Shown: positions 45,261 to 54,779 of the stretch, piece after piece
Layout: each line of letters begins with the position of its first letter
Numbering within the stretch: the stretch's first letter is position 1
The notes under the pieces: model-generated
What the model saw: only the letters and a program-made list of their open reading frames with translations
Told to the model about the DNA's origin: nothing
Databases searched by the model: none
Position numbers and translations under genes: made by a program
Source: Ryuthela nishihirai
Taxonomy: Eukaryota > Arthropoda > Arachnida > Araneae > Heptathelidae
Length of the DNA stretch: 64,000 nucleotides
Direction of reading: 5' to 3'
NCBI GenBank assembly: GCA_038380435.1
Contig: JAWZYU010000006.1
Span: 37,760,501 to 37,824,500, forward strand

Positions 45261-45767
45261 ATTTATTATTATTATATTATTATTGCATCAAGGTTGATTT
45301 GCCTATCAGGACGGACACACATGTCCAACATTAATAAGCCTGATATAGTAGTGCATGTTAAGGTATTGAATGAGATTACAATTATTGAAGTAGGAATAAC
45401 ATCTCAGGATAACCTGCAGACAGTAGAGGTTGAAAAGAAGCGGAAGTATGATCTGCTGGCTAATGAGTTGAGCCTAATTCACAAGTGTAATGTTAATATT
45501 ATACTTTATGTTCTGATGTGGGATGGTATTGTAACTACGTACCATAAAGCATACTCAAAGCGACTTGGAGTGGGAAAACGTATTGAAGCTTATATCCAAT
45601 CTGTGATCTTGAAGAGAACTTTTGAGAGCATCTCAGTCGACTTCAGACGTACCAGTACGTTAGTAGGCGGTAGCAGGGAACTTATTGTCCAAGCTACAGT
45701 TGAAAAGCTGTACATGACGGATGAGGTAGTGGATGACCAGAATCACCAGGAAGACACCACAGAATAG
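45261..45767 (+). pseudogene. C-terminal endonuclease-like fragment of an R2-type LINE
   Basis: Open from 45261 with no upstream start in context; the first ATG is at 45321. The core reads NKPDIVVHVK, then TIIEVGITSQDN, EVEKKRKYDLLANEL, VNIILYVLMWDGIV. A Pro-Asp, a Glu-x-Gly strand and a Lys fit the PD-(D/E)XK restriction-like endonuclease at the C-terminus of R2-like and related LINEs. AAATTTATT occurs just before (about 45257-45268) and just after (about 45803), a plausible target duplication, so I read it as a 5'-truncated LINE end inserted in the hAT. Alternative: an accessory hAT gene, since it is divergent from the transposase. 157 codons without lesions. Confidence 0.6.
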
Positions 45768-45931
45768 AAGAGATAAAAAGGTTGTCACAGAAAATTCCAT
45801 TAAATTTATTTATTTATTTGACCCCCCTCTTGACTGCCTCAACGCCCCCCATTTGCCTCTGGATCCGCTACCGCCCCCATGGAAGGCTCCAGCGCACTGG
45901 GGGGCGGTATCGCCCCCGTTGGAAATCTATG

Positions 45932-46090
45932 TAATAGAATGTAGAAGTAGCTATCGGAGATGACGTTCTTTTCGTTTAAACCTTCTTGGTTTATTTGCAC
46001 ACCTTGTTAAAAAATTCGCCACCCCATTATTCCTCTTCTTCCTACTCACTATACAATAAAGTGTAAAAGAAACAAGACGAAAGGAATTTC
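45932..46090. repeat. ~118-bp satellite, array 2 right part
   Basis: Continues the unit interrupted by the hAT (TAATAGAATGTAGAAGTAG, ATCGGAGATGACGTT) and one more unit; matches 30000-30125 of unit 1. Confidence 0.85.
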
Positions 46091-46097
46091 ATTTTCA

Positions 46098-46381
46098 GGC
46101 GCAAAGCGTGAGTGGAAGCAATTCAGATATTGAGCCTGTGCAGTTGAAATATCAATGATTCTTACAGTCATTGACTTACCGAATTGTCAATTATTTGTCA
46201 ATCAGCAAATAGTGTCATGGATCAACAATTACATTGTAGATCATTGGTTGTTTGAAAAGTGACTGATAGCTTTATCATCAGCTTAATTATCTGATAGATT
46301 AATCATAATGATTTACCAGAATAATCGTTTGTCAACTGCTCAGTTTCATTGTCTTAATTACTTCCACTATGTTTCGCCGAT
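46098..46381. mobile_element. FB-260 foldback MITE at the right edge of unit 2
   Basis: Left GGCGCAAAGCGTGAGTGGAA, right CTTCCACTATGTTTCGCCG. Satellite lies on both sides. Confidence 0.85.
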
Positions 46382-47215
46382 TCTATTTTTGTTTAAAACT
46401 CCTTGATTTATTTGTTCATTACGTTACAATTCGATAAGCCCCTATATTCATTTGACTTAACTAGGCAATAAAGTGTAAAAGAAACTAATGGATATCATTC
46501 TACTTTTATTTAAATTTTCTTGATTAATTTGCATATTAAATTAAAAAATTCCGTAAGCCCATGTTCTTTTACTTTCTACTAAACTAAATAATCAAATGTA
46601 AAAGAAATTATTGGATATCATTTTATTTCGATTTAAATATTCTTGGTTTATTTCACACAAATTAAAAAATTCGTTACACTACTATTCTACTTCTTCCAAA
46701 ACTTGAAAATAAAATGCAAAAGAAATTATCGGAAATGATTTTATTTCAGATTAAATCTTATTAGTTTATTTGTTCATTGAATTAAAAGTCTGATAAGACA
46801 ATGTTCCTCTATTTCCTACTCAACAATAAAGTGTAAAAAAAAAACTAGATGATCCTATTTTGATTCGAATTTTCTTGGTTTATTTATATAAAAAAAAATA
46901 CACCCTCAAGCAGCTGCTTGCCACAGAGGTCTGACAGGAGCCTGTCAGTTTATATGCCATAGTAGAAGGTCTGAGAGGATGGTAGGACCTCAGCAGAAAA
47001 ACAACACGAATATCCATGCCTTAACCCGGGGCTCGAACCCAGGTCCCGTAGATCAGTAGCCAAGCGCGCTAACCACTCGGCCACGGGAACACTAAATTAA
47101 AAATTTCCAAAAGCTCCTATTCCGCTACTGAACTGGAAAATAAAGTGTAATAGAAACTAGACTTGGTGATTTTATTTCGTTTCAAATTTTATTTAGTTTT
47201 TTCCCAACAATGAAA
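46382..47215. repeat. ~118-bp satellite, array 3
   Basis: About five to six units (landmark near 46406, 46523, 46646, 46764, 46879), interrupted by SINE-B. Outside the duplicated unit, so this may be the parental or an independently grown array. Confidence 0.85.
46890..47092 (-). mobile_element. SINE-B, full length
   Basis: Second SINE family. On the minus strand the head reads GTTCCCGTGGCCGAGTGGTT (Leu/Ser-tRNA-like A box), then CTTGGCTACTGATC and B box GGTTCGAGCCCCGG, a short body with CTGCTGAGGTCC and TTCTACTATGGCATATAAAC, and end GCAAGCAGCTGCTTGAGGG with a T-rich tail. Inserted in the satellite. Confidence 0.88.
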
Positions 47216-47221
47216 AGGTCT

Positions 47222-47410
47222 ATTAGTAGTAGCATGACTGAGAATTCTGGGCCAATGTTAAAGTATAGGGAGACCATTTTAACCTATCGGAGAAGTAGTT
47301 TAACCCCCCCCCCCCCCCCCCCCCATCACCCAAAACTTCTCCCATAGGTTAACATGGGTTTCTCTGTACTTTAACATTGGCCCAGAACTCAGTCATGCTA
47401 CTACTTCTAT
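47222..47410. mobile_element. Foldback element with a poly-C centre
   Basis: Arms of about 80 bp (AGTAGTAGCATGACTGAG inward from both ends; GGGCCAATGTTAAAGTA in both) surround a run of 21 Cs at 47304-47324. No coding capacity; superfamily unknown. Confidence 0.8.
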
Positions 47411-47986
47411 TCATGTATTCCTTTCTGTTTAATTAACAATGAAAGTAACAAAGCTCTGTTTCTCTCACTTATAAGAACAATGAATAGAACCGTAATGTTA
47501 TTTTCCTAGGAAAATCGGGAAATGCTCCCTGGTTGTTGAAAAAAAATGCAAAATTGAAAAACATACACACGAGGTGCACACCATTAGATTTCAGCCTTCT
47601 TAAGTTTCTTGGTTTTGGAGTTACAGCGTTGACAGGCAAACACCTTTCATTTCATTTATAGTGTGGCGGAATTCCACTAATAATTATCTGACATTGCTAT
47701 GTTGTGGTTTCGAAAAATCAAAGTCTTAAATGAACTTCTTTAACTTGTTTACAAGAGGCATCACAACTGAATAATTTACTTAATGAATAATTGATTAAAC
47801 TACACTTATAAAGTCACTAACTAATTAGCCCTTGTTATTAATTAATAACCTACTACATTGAGCATACAAGATAATTATTCTTAGTACAAGGCACAGACCT
47901 ATAAATATATTGTACTCTGCTCTTCCTTCTGGATTCTTATTGCTATCACCAGTGAGACTCAATTTCATGTTAGACAATCTCTAAAC
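47411..47986. other. Spacer, nothing recognised
   Basis: AT-rich, no repeat family or coding motif seen. Confidence 0.45.
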
Positions 47987-48180
47987 CAGGCGTCGGCAAC
48001 CTTGACCCGCGGGTCACCAAGTGACCCATTTAATAATTTCAAGTGACCCACTTGAGTTCCGCAAATAAAATAAAAAGTATTATAATATATTTATACTTTA
48101 TTTGCGGAACTCAAGTGGGTCACTTGAAATTATTTAATGGGTCACTAGGTGACCCGCGGGTCATAGGTTGCCGACGCCTG
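47987..48180. mobile_element. Palindromic MITE, probably hAT-type, 194 bp
   Basis: Ends CAGGCGTCGGCAACCTTGAC and its inverted counterpart GGTTGCCGACGCCTG. The element is almost wholly palindromic, with GACCCGCGGGTCA near both ends. The CAGGCGTCGGCAACC start is usual for hAT-type MITEs. No clean 8-bp target duplication found. Confidence 0.75.
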
Positions 48181-48369
48181 CACAATCATTACTTAATCAC
48201 ACTCTGTAACTAACTGAAGGGCTGTTTCTCATAATCTCCTATATTGAATTCAATTGCAATTCAAACTCAACTGTATATTCTACTGCATACATGAACGTAT
48301 TCTTCACAAACACATGGATGGGTCACCTCGTGATATAATATGTACGCGTTATTATGAAAAATTGTTGTA

Positions 48370-48575
48370 CAGTCGCTCAAAAAAGTATCCGAACACTACG
48401 GTTGATTACAGAATTCAGAAAAAATATCTGGCAACGATTTTTTTTAGAAGTTTTTTTAGCAACCTTCGTGTCACGTGACACGAAGGTTGCTAAAATATTT
48501 TAATTATTCGTTGCCAGATATTTTTTCTGAATTCTGTAATCAACCGTAGTGTTCGGATACTTTTTTGAGCGACTG
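48370..48575. mobile_element. Palindromic Tc1/mariner-type MITE, 206 bp
   Basis: Flanked by TA on both sides; ends CAGTCGCTCAAAAAAGTATC, same centre CGTGTCACGTGACACG as the copy at 27259-27470. The inner region has diverged between copies more than the ends. Confidence 0.9.
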
Positions 48576-48689
48576 TACGTTAACACATGATTTTCAATAT
48601 AATTACTATATATAATACTAAAACGTTTAGTTAATTGTACTTTGCGAAGACATTCTAATGCTTTCCCTTGACGCTATGCATGACTATCA

Positions 48690-48940
48690 AGCACGAAGCG
48701 TGAGTAGAAGCACTTGAGACATTGAGATTGCGTAATTGAAATATCAATGATTCGTACAGTTCATTGATTTACCAAACTAGCAATTATTTGTCAGTCAGCC
48801 AATAGTGTCATGATTAGTAATTGATTCATTGATCATTAGTTGATTGAAAAGTGACTGATAACTTAATCAGCTAATGATCTATTAGAATCATCATTTAGTA
48901 ATCATTGTCTCAACATCTTCCATCAGACTTCACCGCTGCC
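48690..48940. mobile_element. FB-260 foldback MITE
   Basis: Left GCACGAAGCGTGAGTAGAAG, right CTTCCATCAGACTTCACCGC. Single copy outside the duplication. Confidence 0.8.
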
Positions 48941-48954
48941 TAGTATATATTATA

Positions 48955-49142
48955 TCTAGTGGTTAACACGCTTAGCTACTGATCTAAGGGACCTGGGTTC
49001 GAGCCCCGGATAAGGCATGGATGTTTGTGTCGTTTATCTGCTGAGGGCCTGCCATCCTCTCAGACCTTCTACTATGGCATATAAACTGACAGGCTCCTGT
49101 CAGACCTCTGTGGCAAGCAGCTGCTTGTAATAAATAAATAAA
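48955..49142 (+). mobile_element. SINE-B, 5' end missing
   Basis: Begins within the A box (GTGGTTAACACGC), B box GGTTCGAGCCCCGG, body and end GCAAGCAGCTGCTTG, then an AATAAATAAATAA tail. Confidence 0.88.
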
Positions 49143-49144
49143 TA

Positions 49145-49230
49145 CCCCCTCAAGCAGCTGCTTGCCACAGAGGTATGACAGGAGCCTGTCAGTTTATATG
49201 CCATAGTAGAAGGTCTGAGAGGATGGCAGG
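49145..49230 (-). mobile_element. SINE-B 3' part, inverted next to another copy
   Basis: Starts CCCCTCAAGCAGCTGCTTGC directly after the tail of the previous copy and stops at GAGAGGATGGCAGG, so head and B box are absent. The two copies form a tail-to-tail inverted pair. Confidence 0.85.
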
Positions 49231-49444
49231 AGGAGGTATTAATTTTTTTTATTTTTTTTAATAATGTTTATTAAATAATCTTAATCTGTAGGTGTGAAAG
49301 AAGTCTATCATCGTGTAAAACAAAACTGGTTGCACATTCTTGACAGTATTAAATTCAAACCGTGCAGATCGAGGGATGGATATATTATCATTCACTTAGA
49401 AAGCTGTGGTTTGACACTTATCGGATTACGAAAACACATATGGT

Positions 49445-50380
49445 GCTCAGAAGTTACAAACCTATTTTATGTCGATAGGAAATTAATGTATAAACTCTGT
49501 CTTCTAAAATAAGCCTTTTATGGTAAAATGTGTGAAGATAAATTAACGATTTCAATCAAACCTTCTAAATATCAAATTTCAGCAATATTCATTGGTTATT
49601 AAAAGAGTTATGTAAGTTTGAATTATAGCAATTACAAAGGATTTTGGGTTGTTTTACCTCTGAGCGGCACTTTTTTGCACACCATGGGCTAAATGGCCAG
49701 GTTACATGGACCCCGAAGGCTCAGAGAAGTTTGGGGGAGGGGACCCACTGGGACAGCTGTTAGGAGACAGATGGTAGCCTCGTCAAGGCCATCCAGCGTG
49801 TTCTTTAACGTACACACGTTGTGGCTCTCCCATACACGGCCACGGCTTAACGTCTCATCCGACGGACGGCGGGCTTTCCAAGCCCATCGGTGTCCGCTAC
49901 TGACCGTGGGCAGAGCGAGGAATTTTGCGGAGATAAATCTCAACGCTGATCCAGCTGGGACTCGAACCTGGGAGCTACACAAATTACGAGTTTGGCGCGC
50001 TACCGCCCCAATAGCAATGGCAGTCATAAGATTTCATTTCAATTAAAACTTATATAATAAGCATTTTTTGAGGGGATTTAATAAAATTAGGATATATTCC
50101 AGAAATATTGCCAGTAATTCTTTAAATATTCGGCAATCTTGCATGAATTTCATATCAGTGCACTACTGAAGTTAAATATTCCAGCTTGGTAATTCTTTAA
50201 ATACTAGCCATTACCGCTGAAACTCGATATTTATGTAGATTTGATTGATATCTTTAATTCATCTTCAGTCGCATTTTACCATAAAAAGCTTATTTTAGAA
50301 GCTGCAGAGTTACGAATTTAGTTTCTTATTGATATAAAACCTGTAAGTTAACTTTTGTGCCTCAGTGTAGTTTACCATAA
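49445..50380. repeat. Diverged inverted repeat around a SINE
   Basis: The sequence at 49445-49620 (CTTCTAAAATAAGCC, TTTATGGTAAAATG, ATCAATCAAA-type phrases) recurs inverted at about 50180-50380 (GCATTTTACCATAAAAAGC, TTATTTTAGAAGC). Identity about 70 percent. A 72-codon open frame (49294-49512) overlapping the left arm is unrecognised. Confidence 0.65.
49640..50010 (-). mobile_element. SINE-A, head partly deleted
   Basis: Tail GGGTTGTTTTACC on the left; the right end runs GCGCGCTACCGCCCC, lacking the ACTGAGCCACC part of the head. ATAGCAAT occurs on both sides (49625 and 50010) but is not directly adjacent on the left. Confidence 0.9.
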
Positions 50381-50479
50381 ACCTAATATTTCAATTATTC
50401 TCGAAACTTTCAAGAGATCGAATTGTTTTGCAAAGATAAAATCTCATTAGACGATTCTTATACGTTCCTGTGCTTCTTG

Positions 50480-50864
50480 GGGCGGGGGTGGCTCAGTCGG
50501 TAGCGCGCCAGGCTCGTAATCTGTAGTTCCCAGGTTCGAGTCCCAGCTGGGTCAGCGTTGAGATTTATCTCCGCAAAATTTCCCGCCCTGTCCACGGTCA
50601 GTAGGGGACACCGATGGGTTTGGAAATACCGCCGTCCGTCGGATGGGACGTTAAGCCGTGGTCCCATGTGTGTGGGAGAGCCATACCCTGTGAACGTTAA
50701 AGAACACGCTGGATGGACTTGACGGGAGGCTACCATCTGTCTCCCAACAGCTGTTCCAGTGGGTCCCCTCCCCCAACCTTCTCTGAGCCTTCGGGGTCCA
50801 TGTGACCTGGCCATTTAGCCCACGGTGTGCATAAAAGTGCCGCTCAGAGGTAAAACAACCCAAC
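50480..50864 (+). mobile_element. SINE-A, full length, young
   Basis: Exact 13-bp target duplication CCTGTGCTTCTTG (50467-50479 and 50865-50877). Near consensus. Confidence 0.95.
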
Positions 50865-50877
50865 CCTGTGCTTCTTG

Positions 50878-51297
50878 TGGTTGTAATGAATGCAATGAAG
50901 AAAACTTCACTGAAGTTGCATACCCACTATTGCAGAACCCGAATGGCTCTGTGTGTTGTCAGAGGAAAATAGATCTTATTTCTTGCTACATCGACTGACA
51001 GACTAATTTTCAGCGGGAAGAAAGAGTCTTATCCTAGATTAGAAACCCATCTCACTTAAGCCCCAATCATAGACTGTAACAGCTGAAACAGCAATCTGAT
51101 GTGGGAGAAAGCTTCTTTCAATCCCAGACTATGAACGGCTGATGACACAGTTTATAAAAGCACTGGAATATGATGTAGAAGTAGAAATATACGAAGTGCA
51201 CTACTTTTTTTTTACATAGGCGGGAATACACTTTTTTATTATTTCCATGGACTTGGGTGAGCTACTTGACACCTGAGAGCCATTTTTTTCTAGGAAG
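50878..51297. other. Spacer, nothing recognised
   Basis: No coding block, array or known element detected. Confidence 0.45.
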
Positions 51298-51307
51298 AGG
51301 GCTAATT

Positions 51308-51528
51308 AAATAAAAATAAAATAAATATGCCGTCCCGTGGCCGAGCGGTTAGTGCATTTGGCTATTGGTCTAAGGCACCTGGGTTCGACCCCGGATAAGG
51401 CATGAACGTTTGTGTTGTTTTTCTGCTGAGGTCCTGCCATCCTCACATACCTTCTACTATGGCATATAAACTGATAGGCTCCTGTCAGACCTTTGTGGCA
51501 AGCAGCTGCTTGAGGGGGTATTTATTTT
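51308..51528 (+). mobile_element. SINE-B, full length
   Basis: Head GTCCCGTGGCCGAGCGGTTA, B box GGTTCGACCCCGG, end GCAGCTGCTTGAGGGGGTAT. AGGGCTAATT at 51298-51307 and 51529-51538 is the target duplication. An A/T-rich stretch precedes the head as well as following the tail. Confidence 0.88.
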
Positions 51529-51539
51529 AGGGCTAATTG

Positions 51540-51955
51540 GTAGTTACAAATGGAGAAGTATTGGATAGTTCCGAAAGCTTTTATGGGATTGTGAGAATAA
51601 AATCGTGTCGAATATTCAAATTAGAACGTTTTATGGCAGTTGGTTTAAATTTAAAATCTCTAAGAAGAAAATAGCAAAGCTATAGTCCAATAATAATTTT
51701 TAGTTTCCCAAAATTTCAAACAGTTGCGGATATATTTGAGGACATCTGTAGGAGATGTAAAGATACAGTACCTTAAAGGGACGAATATAGAAAAAAAAAT
51801 GAAGGGAAGAAAAGGGGGAGGGGAGGCAAGCGATGTGATCGATCCGGAATTGAAAGGATGGGAGGGGCGAGCAGATCGTATTGCAGTGAAATGTTCTCCC
51901 CTTTGTTTCAGAGGTTCCTGAGATTCGTTAAATTTCGTGAAGAACGCTTGAAACA
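51540..51955. other. Spacer, nothing recognised
   Basis: Purine-rich patch at 51797-51832; no repeat family or coding motif. Confidence 0.4.
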
Positions 51956-51956
51956 T

Positions 51957-52095
51957 CAGGCGCGAAGGGTAAGTGGAAGCAATTGAGACACTGAGACTGC
52001 GCAGTTGAAACATCAATGATTCCTACAGGTCACTGATTCGCCGAATTATCAGTTAATAAACTCAACTGCTTCCACTCACGATTCACGTTTGCTAA
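51957..52095. mobile_element. FB-260 foldback MITE, internally deleted
   Basis: Left end GGCGCGAAGGGTAAGTGGAA through ACCGAATTATCAGTT-like motif, then straight to the right end CAACTGCTTCCACTCACG. About 120 bases of the centre are missing. Confidence 0.8.
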
Positions 52096-52253
52096 AGATT
52101 CTTTTCTGTGCAATAGCACCTTCAAATTTGACGTAAGACTCCATCCCGCATTTAGGGAGGAAAGGAGGACGTCTTTCTTCCCTCCCTCCCATTCCCTTTG
52201 AGAATTGAGAATGTTAGTAACTGTAATGGAGACGAAAAAATATTTAACGTATG

Positions 52254-52577
52254 CACGTTGTGTTGTTTTACCTCTGAGCGGTAGTTTTTTGCACACCATG
52301 GGGTAAATGGCCAGGTCACATGGACCCCCGAAGGCTCAGAGAAGGTTGGGGGAGGGGACCCATTGGAACAGCTGTTGGGAGACAGATGGTAGCCTCCCGT
52401 CAAGGCCATCCATCGTGTTCTTTAACGTGCACAGGGTATGGCTCTCCCGCGCATGGGGCCACGGCTTAACGTCCCATCTGACGGACGGCGGCCTTGCCAA
52501 GTCCATCGGTGTCTCCTACTGACCGTAGGCAGGGCGGGGAATTTTTGGAGATAAATCTCAACGATGACCCAGCTGGG
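52254..52577 (-). mobile_element. SINE-A, tRNA head missing
   Basis: Complete from the tail to GATGACCCAGCTGGGG, stopping before the B box. This is 5' truncation as expected from incomplete reverse transcription. ATGCACG/ATGTACG at the edges may be a target duplication. Confidence 0.9.
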
Positions 52578-52800
52578 GCAACATATGTACGAGGTGTAAT
52601 GAAGGCGTTCATAGACTTCATTTCTCTTTTAAAAAAGAGTGTGTGGGGAGGAGCATATTTACAAGATTATTATAAACGACCCGTTCAAAGTAACTTCTTT
52701 TTGATGATATCCAAGTGTTGCAACGTTTCTGTCACTTCTGGAAGCATGTCCAGAAGCCTTCAACTGTGAGTTTCGCTTTCCTTTTCTGTTCGATGGTTGG
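52578..52800 (-). pseudogene. Possible mariner transposase C-terminal fragment
   Basis: On the minus strand, with a stop in it, GFWTCFQK then QKRCNTWISSKRSYFE resembles the WQKRWxxCIxxxGxYFE end of mariner transposases. ATGTACGAGGTGT at 52585-52597 looks like a mariner end. Short and weak. Confidence 0.4.
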
Positions 52801-52868
52801 GATCAGGGCGAATCCAAAGGGGAGATGTGTGTCACGTTCTGCTCTTCTCTAGTTAATGCTAGTAAGGG

Positions 52869-53257
52869 TTGGATTGGATTGTTTTACCTCTGAGCGGCAC
52901 TTTTTTGCACACCATGGGCTAAATGGCCAGGCCACAAGGACCCCGAAGGCTCAGAGAAGGTTGGGGGAGGGAACCCACTGGAACAGCTGTTGGGGGACAG
53001 ATGGTAGCCTCCCTTCAAGGCCATCCAGCGTGTTCTTTAACGTGCACAGGGTATGTCTCTCCCGCACACGGGGCCACGGCTTAACGTCCCATCCGACGGA
53101 CGGCGGCCTTTCCAAGCCCATCGGTCTCCCCTACTGACCGTGGGCATGGCGGGGGAATTTTGCGGAGAAAAATCTCAACGCTGATCCAGCTGGGACTCGA
53201 ACCTGGGAACTACAGATTACGATCCTGGCGCGCTACCGACTGAGCCACCCCCGCCCC
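52869..53257 (-). mobile_element. SINE-A, full length
   Basis: Imperfect target duplication GCTAGTAAGGG (52858-52868) against GCTAGAAGGG (53258-53267). Tail ATTGGATTGG on the left. Confidence 0.92.
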
Positions 53258-53564
53258 GCTAGAAGGGTAATGAAGGCATTAAACTTGTGCATATTTCATG
53301 CATTTTTCAAGAGTATTTTATTTAATTCTAAGATGGGAAACGTTGCAGTGCAAGGGCAATCCAATCTCTTGCACTCACTATTATCTTTTTCCGGCTCGAT
53401 TGTTTATCATTATCTCTTGCAATCCATCTCACTCCTGTTATTTTTGTTTCGGAAGAGGAAACAAATCATAAGGAATACGTTCAGGTATATCTAAAGGACA
53501 CTATACCAAATAAACGTTTTTTGTCCACAATTTCTTGAATGAAGAGAGCGGCGTTTTAAAGGAA

Positions 53565-54011
53565 GATACATTACGCTTAGCACAGAGGCCCAAGTTACAT
53601 CTGAACTTGAGCTCGCGCTGCTCAGTACTCTTTGGTGTAGGTGAGGGGGAAGGAATCTGATCACCCCTTCCCTATTCACTATCTTGGTCCATTACTTAAA
53701 CCGCTTCTTTTGTGATACATTACGCTTAGCACAGAGGCCCAAGTTACATCTGAACTTGAGCACGCGCTGCTCAGTACTGGTTGGTGTAGGTGAGGGGGAA
53801 GGAATCTGATCACCACTTCCCTATTCACTCTCTTGGTCCATTACTTAAACCGCTTCTTTTGTGATACATTACGCTTAGCACAGAGGCCCAAGTTACATCT
53901 GAACTTGAGCACACGCTGCTCAGTACTGGTTGGTGTAGGTGAGGGGGAAGGAATCTAATCTCCCCATCCCTATTCACTACCTTGGTCCATTACTTAAACC
54001 GCTTCTTTTGT
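53565..54011. repeat. Three tandem 149-bp repeats
   Basis: Starts at 53565, 53714 and 53863, each GATACATTACGCTTAGCACA, each ending CCGCTTCTTTTGT. Units differ at only a handful of positions. A fourth unit is begun at 54012 (GATACATAAA) and lost. Confidence 0.95.
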
Positions 54012-54049
54012 GATACATAAAATCTTACAAACATTTCTGATCAGTATTC

Positions 54050-54205
54050 GCATTTTGCAGTCATTTTTGAAAAAATATAATAAAATAAATAAATAAATAA
54101 ATAAAAATAAAATGAATAATACATATATAAATAAATAAATATGAAATTAAATAATAAATAAATAAAAATGATATGAAATATTAAATAAACAGTAAATAAA
54201 TAATG
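54050..54205. repeat. AAAT-type microsatellite
   Basis: AAATAAATAAAT runs with interruptions directly after the 149-bp repeats. Confidence 0.85.
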
Positions 54206-54779
54206 ACCACTAAAATGAAAAGAATTATTTTATACTGGAACGGCTATCCAGTCAATTACTCCTTCCACCCCTTTTATTATATTCCCCCTCTTGATCCAGC
54301 CATTTGGCCCTTTAACACCTTTTTTTATCTAGGTTCGCGCCTTAAAGACATGGACATGTTCTTTAATATCGTTAGGGCCATTCAAGGGGGGGGGGGGAAG
54401 TCAATAGGGGTGTTGTCCTGGGCTCCACAAGTGAATGCGCCCTCTTAACTCTTCATACTAGTATCTAAAATACTGGATAGGAATTTAAGAGAGTTAAGGA
54501 AGATTAAGATACTAGTTGCATTGGAATAAAATAGAAAAAATATTTTCACTTTTTTATGAAAAGAATGGAGATGATACTGGGCAACAAATTTTCGTAAAAG
54601 TCATGTTTCTGAGATAAAAAATAAGCCATTTCTTAAAGATTTCAAGGTGCTGAACACGAATATGACAATGAAAATGCAAAATTGACTACGATTTTTGAGA
54701 AATCCGCAATTGTTTCTATATAATAGAATAATGCGTATATATGACATGTATAGGTAAAACTCCGCTTCTACTTCCAACA
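54206..54779. other. Spacer, nothing recognised
   Basis: Includes an 11-base G run near 54387. No repeat family or coding motif. Confidence 0.4.

Larger units (their letters stand above)
42699..45931 (-). mobile_element. hAT transposon with decayed transposase
   Basis: Terminal inverted repeats CAGTGATTCCCAACC (left) and CATAGATTTCCAACG (right, complemented). 8-bp target duplication TAATAGAG/TAATAGAA at 42691-42698 and 45932-45939. The GC-rich GCCCCC stretches just inside both ends are typical of this hAT group. It holds a minus-strand transposase and a plus-strand R2-like fragment. Inserted in the satellite of unit 2 only. Confidence 0.9.
30385..46097. repeat. Tandem segmental duplication, unit 2 (~15.7 kb with insertions)
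   Basis: Same block order as unit 1. Extra length comes from LINE-2 with nested RTE and SINEs (32590 to about 38930), SINEs at 40301 and 41084, and a hAT element (42699-45931). Removing these leaves about 5.9 kb, in line with unit 1 after removing its own insertions. No gene seen in the shared blocks. Confidence 0.85.
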
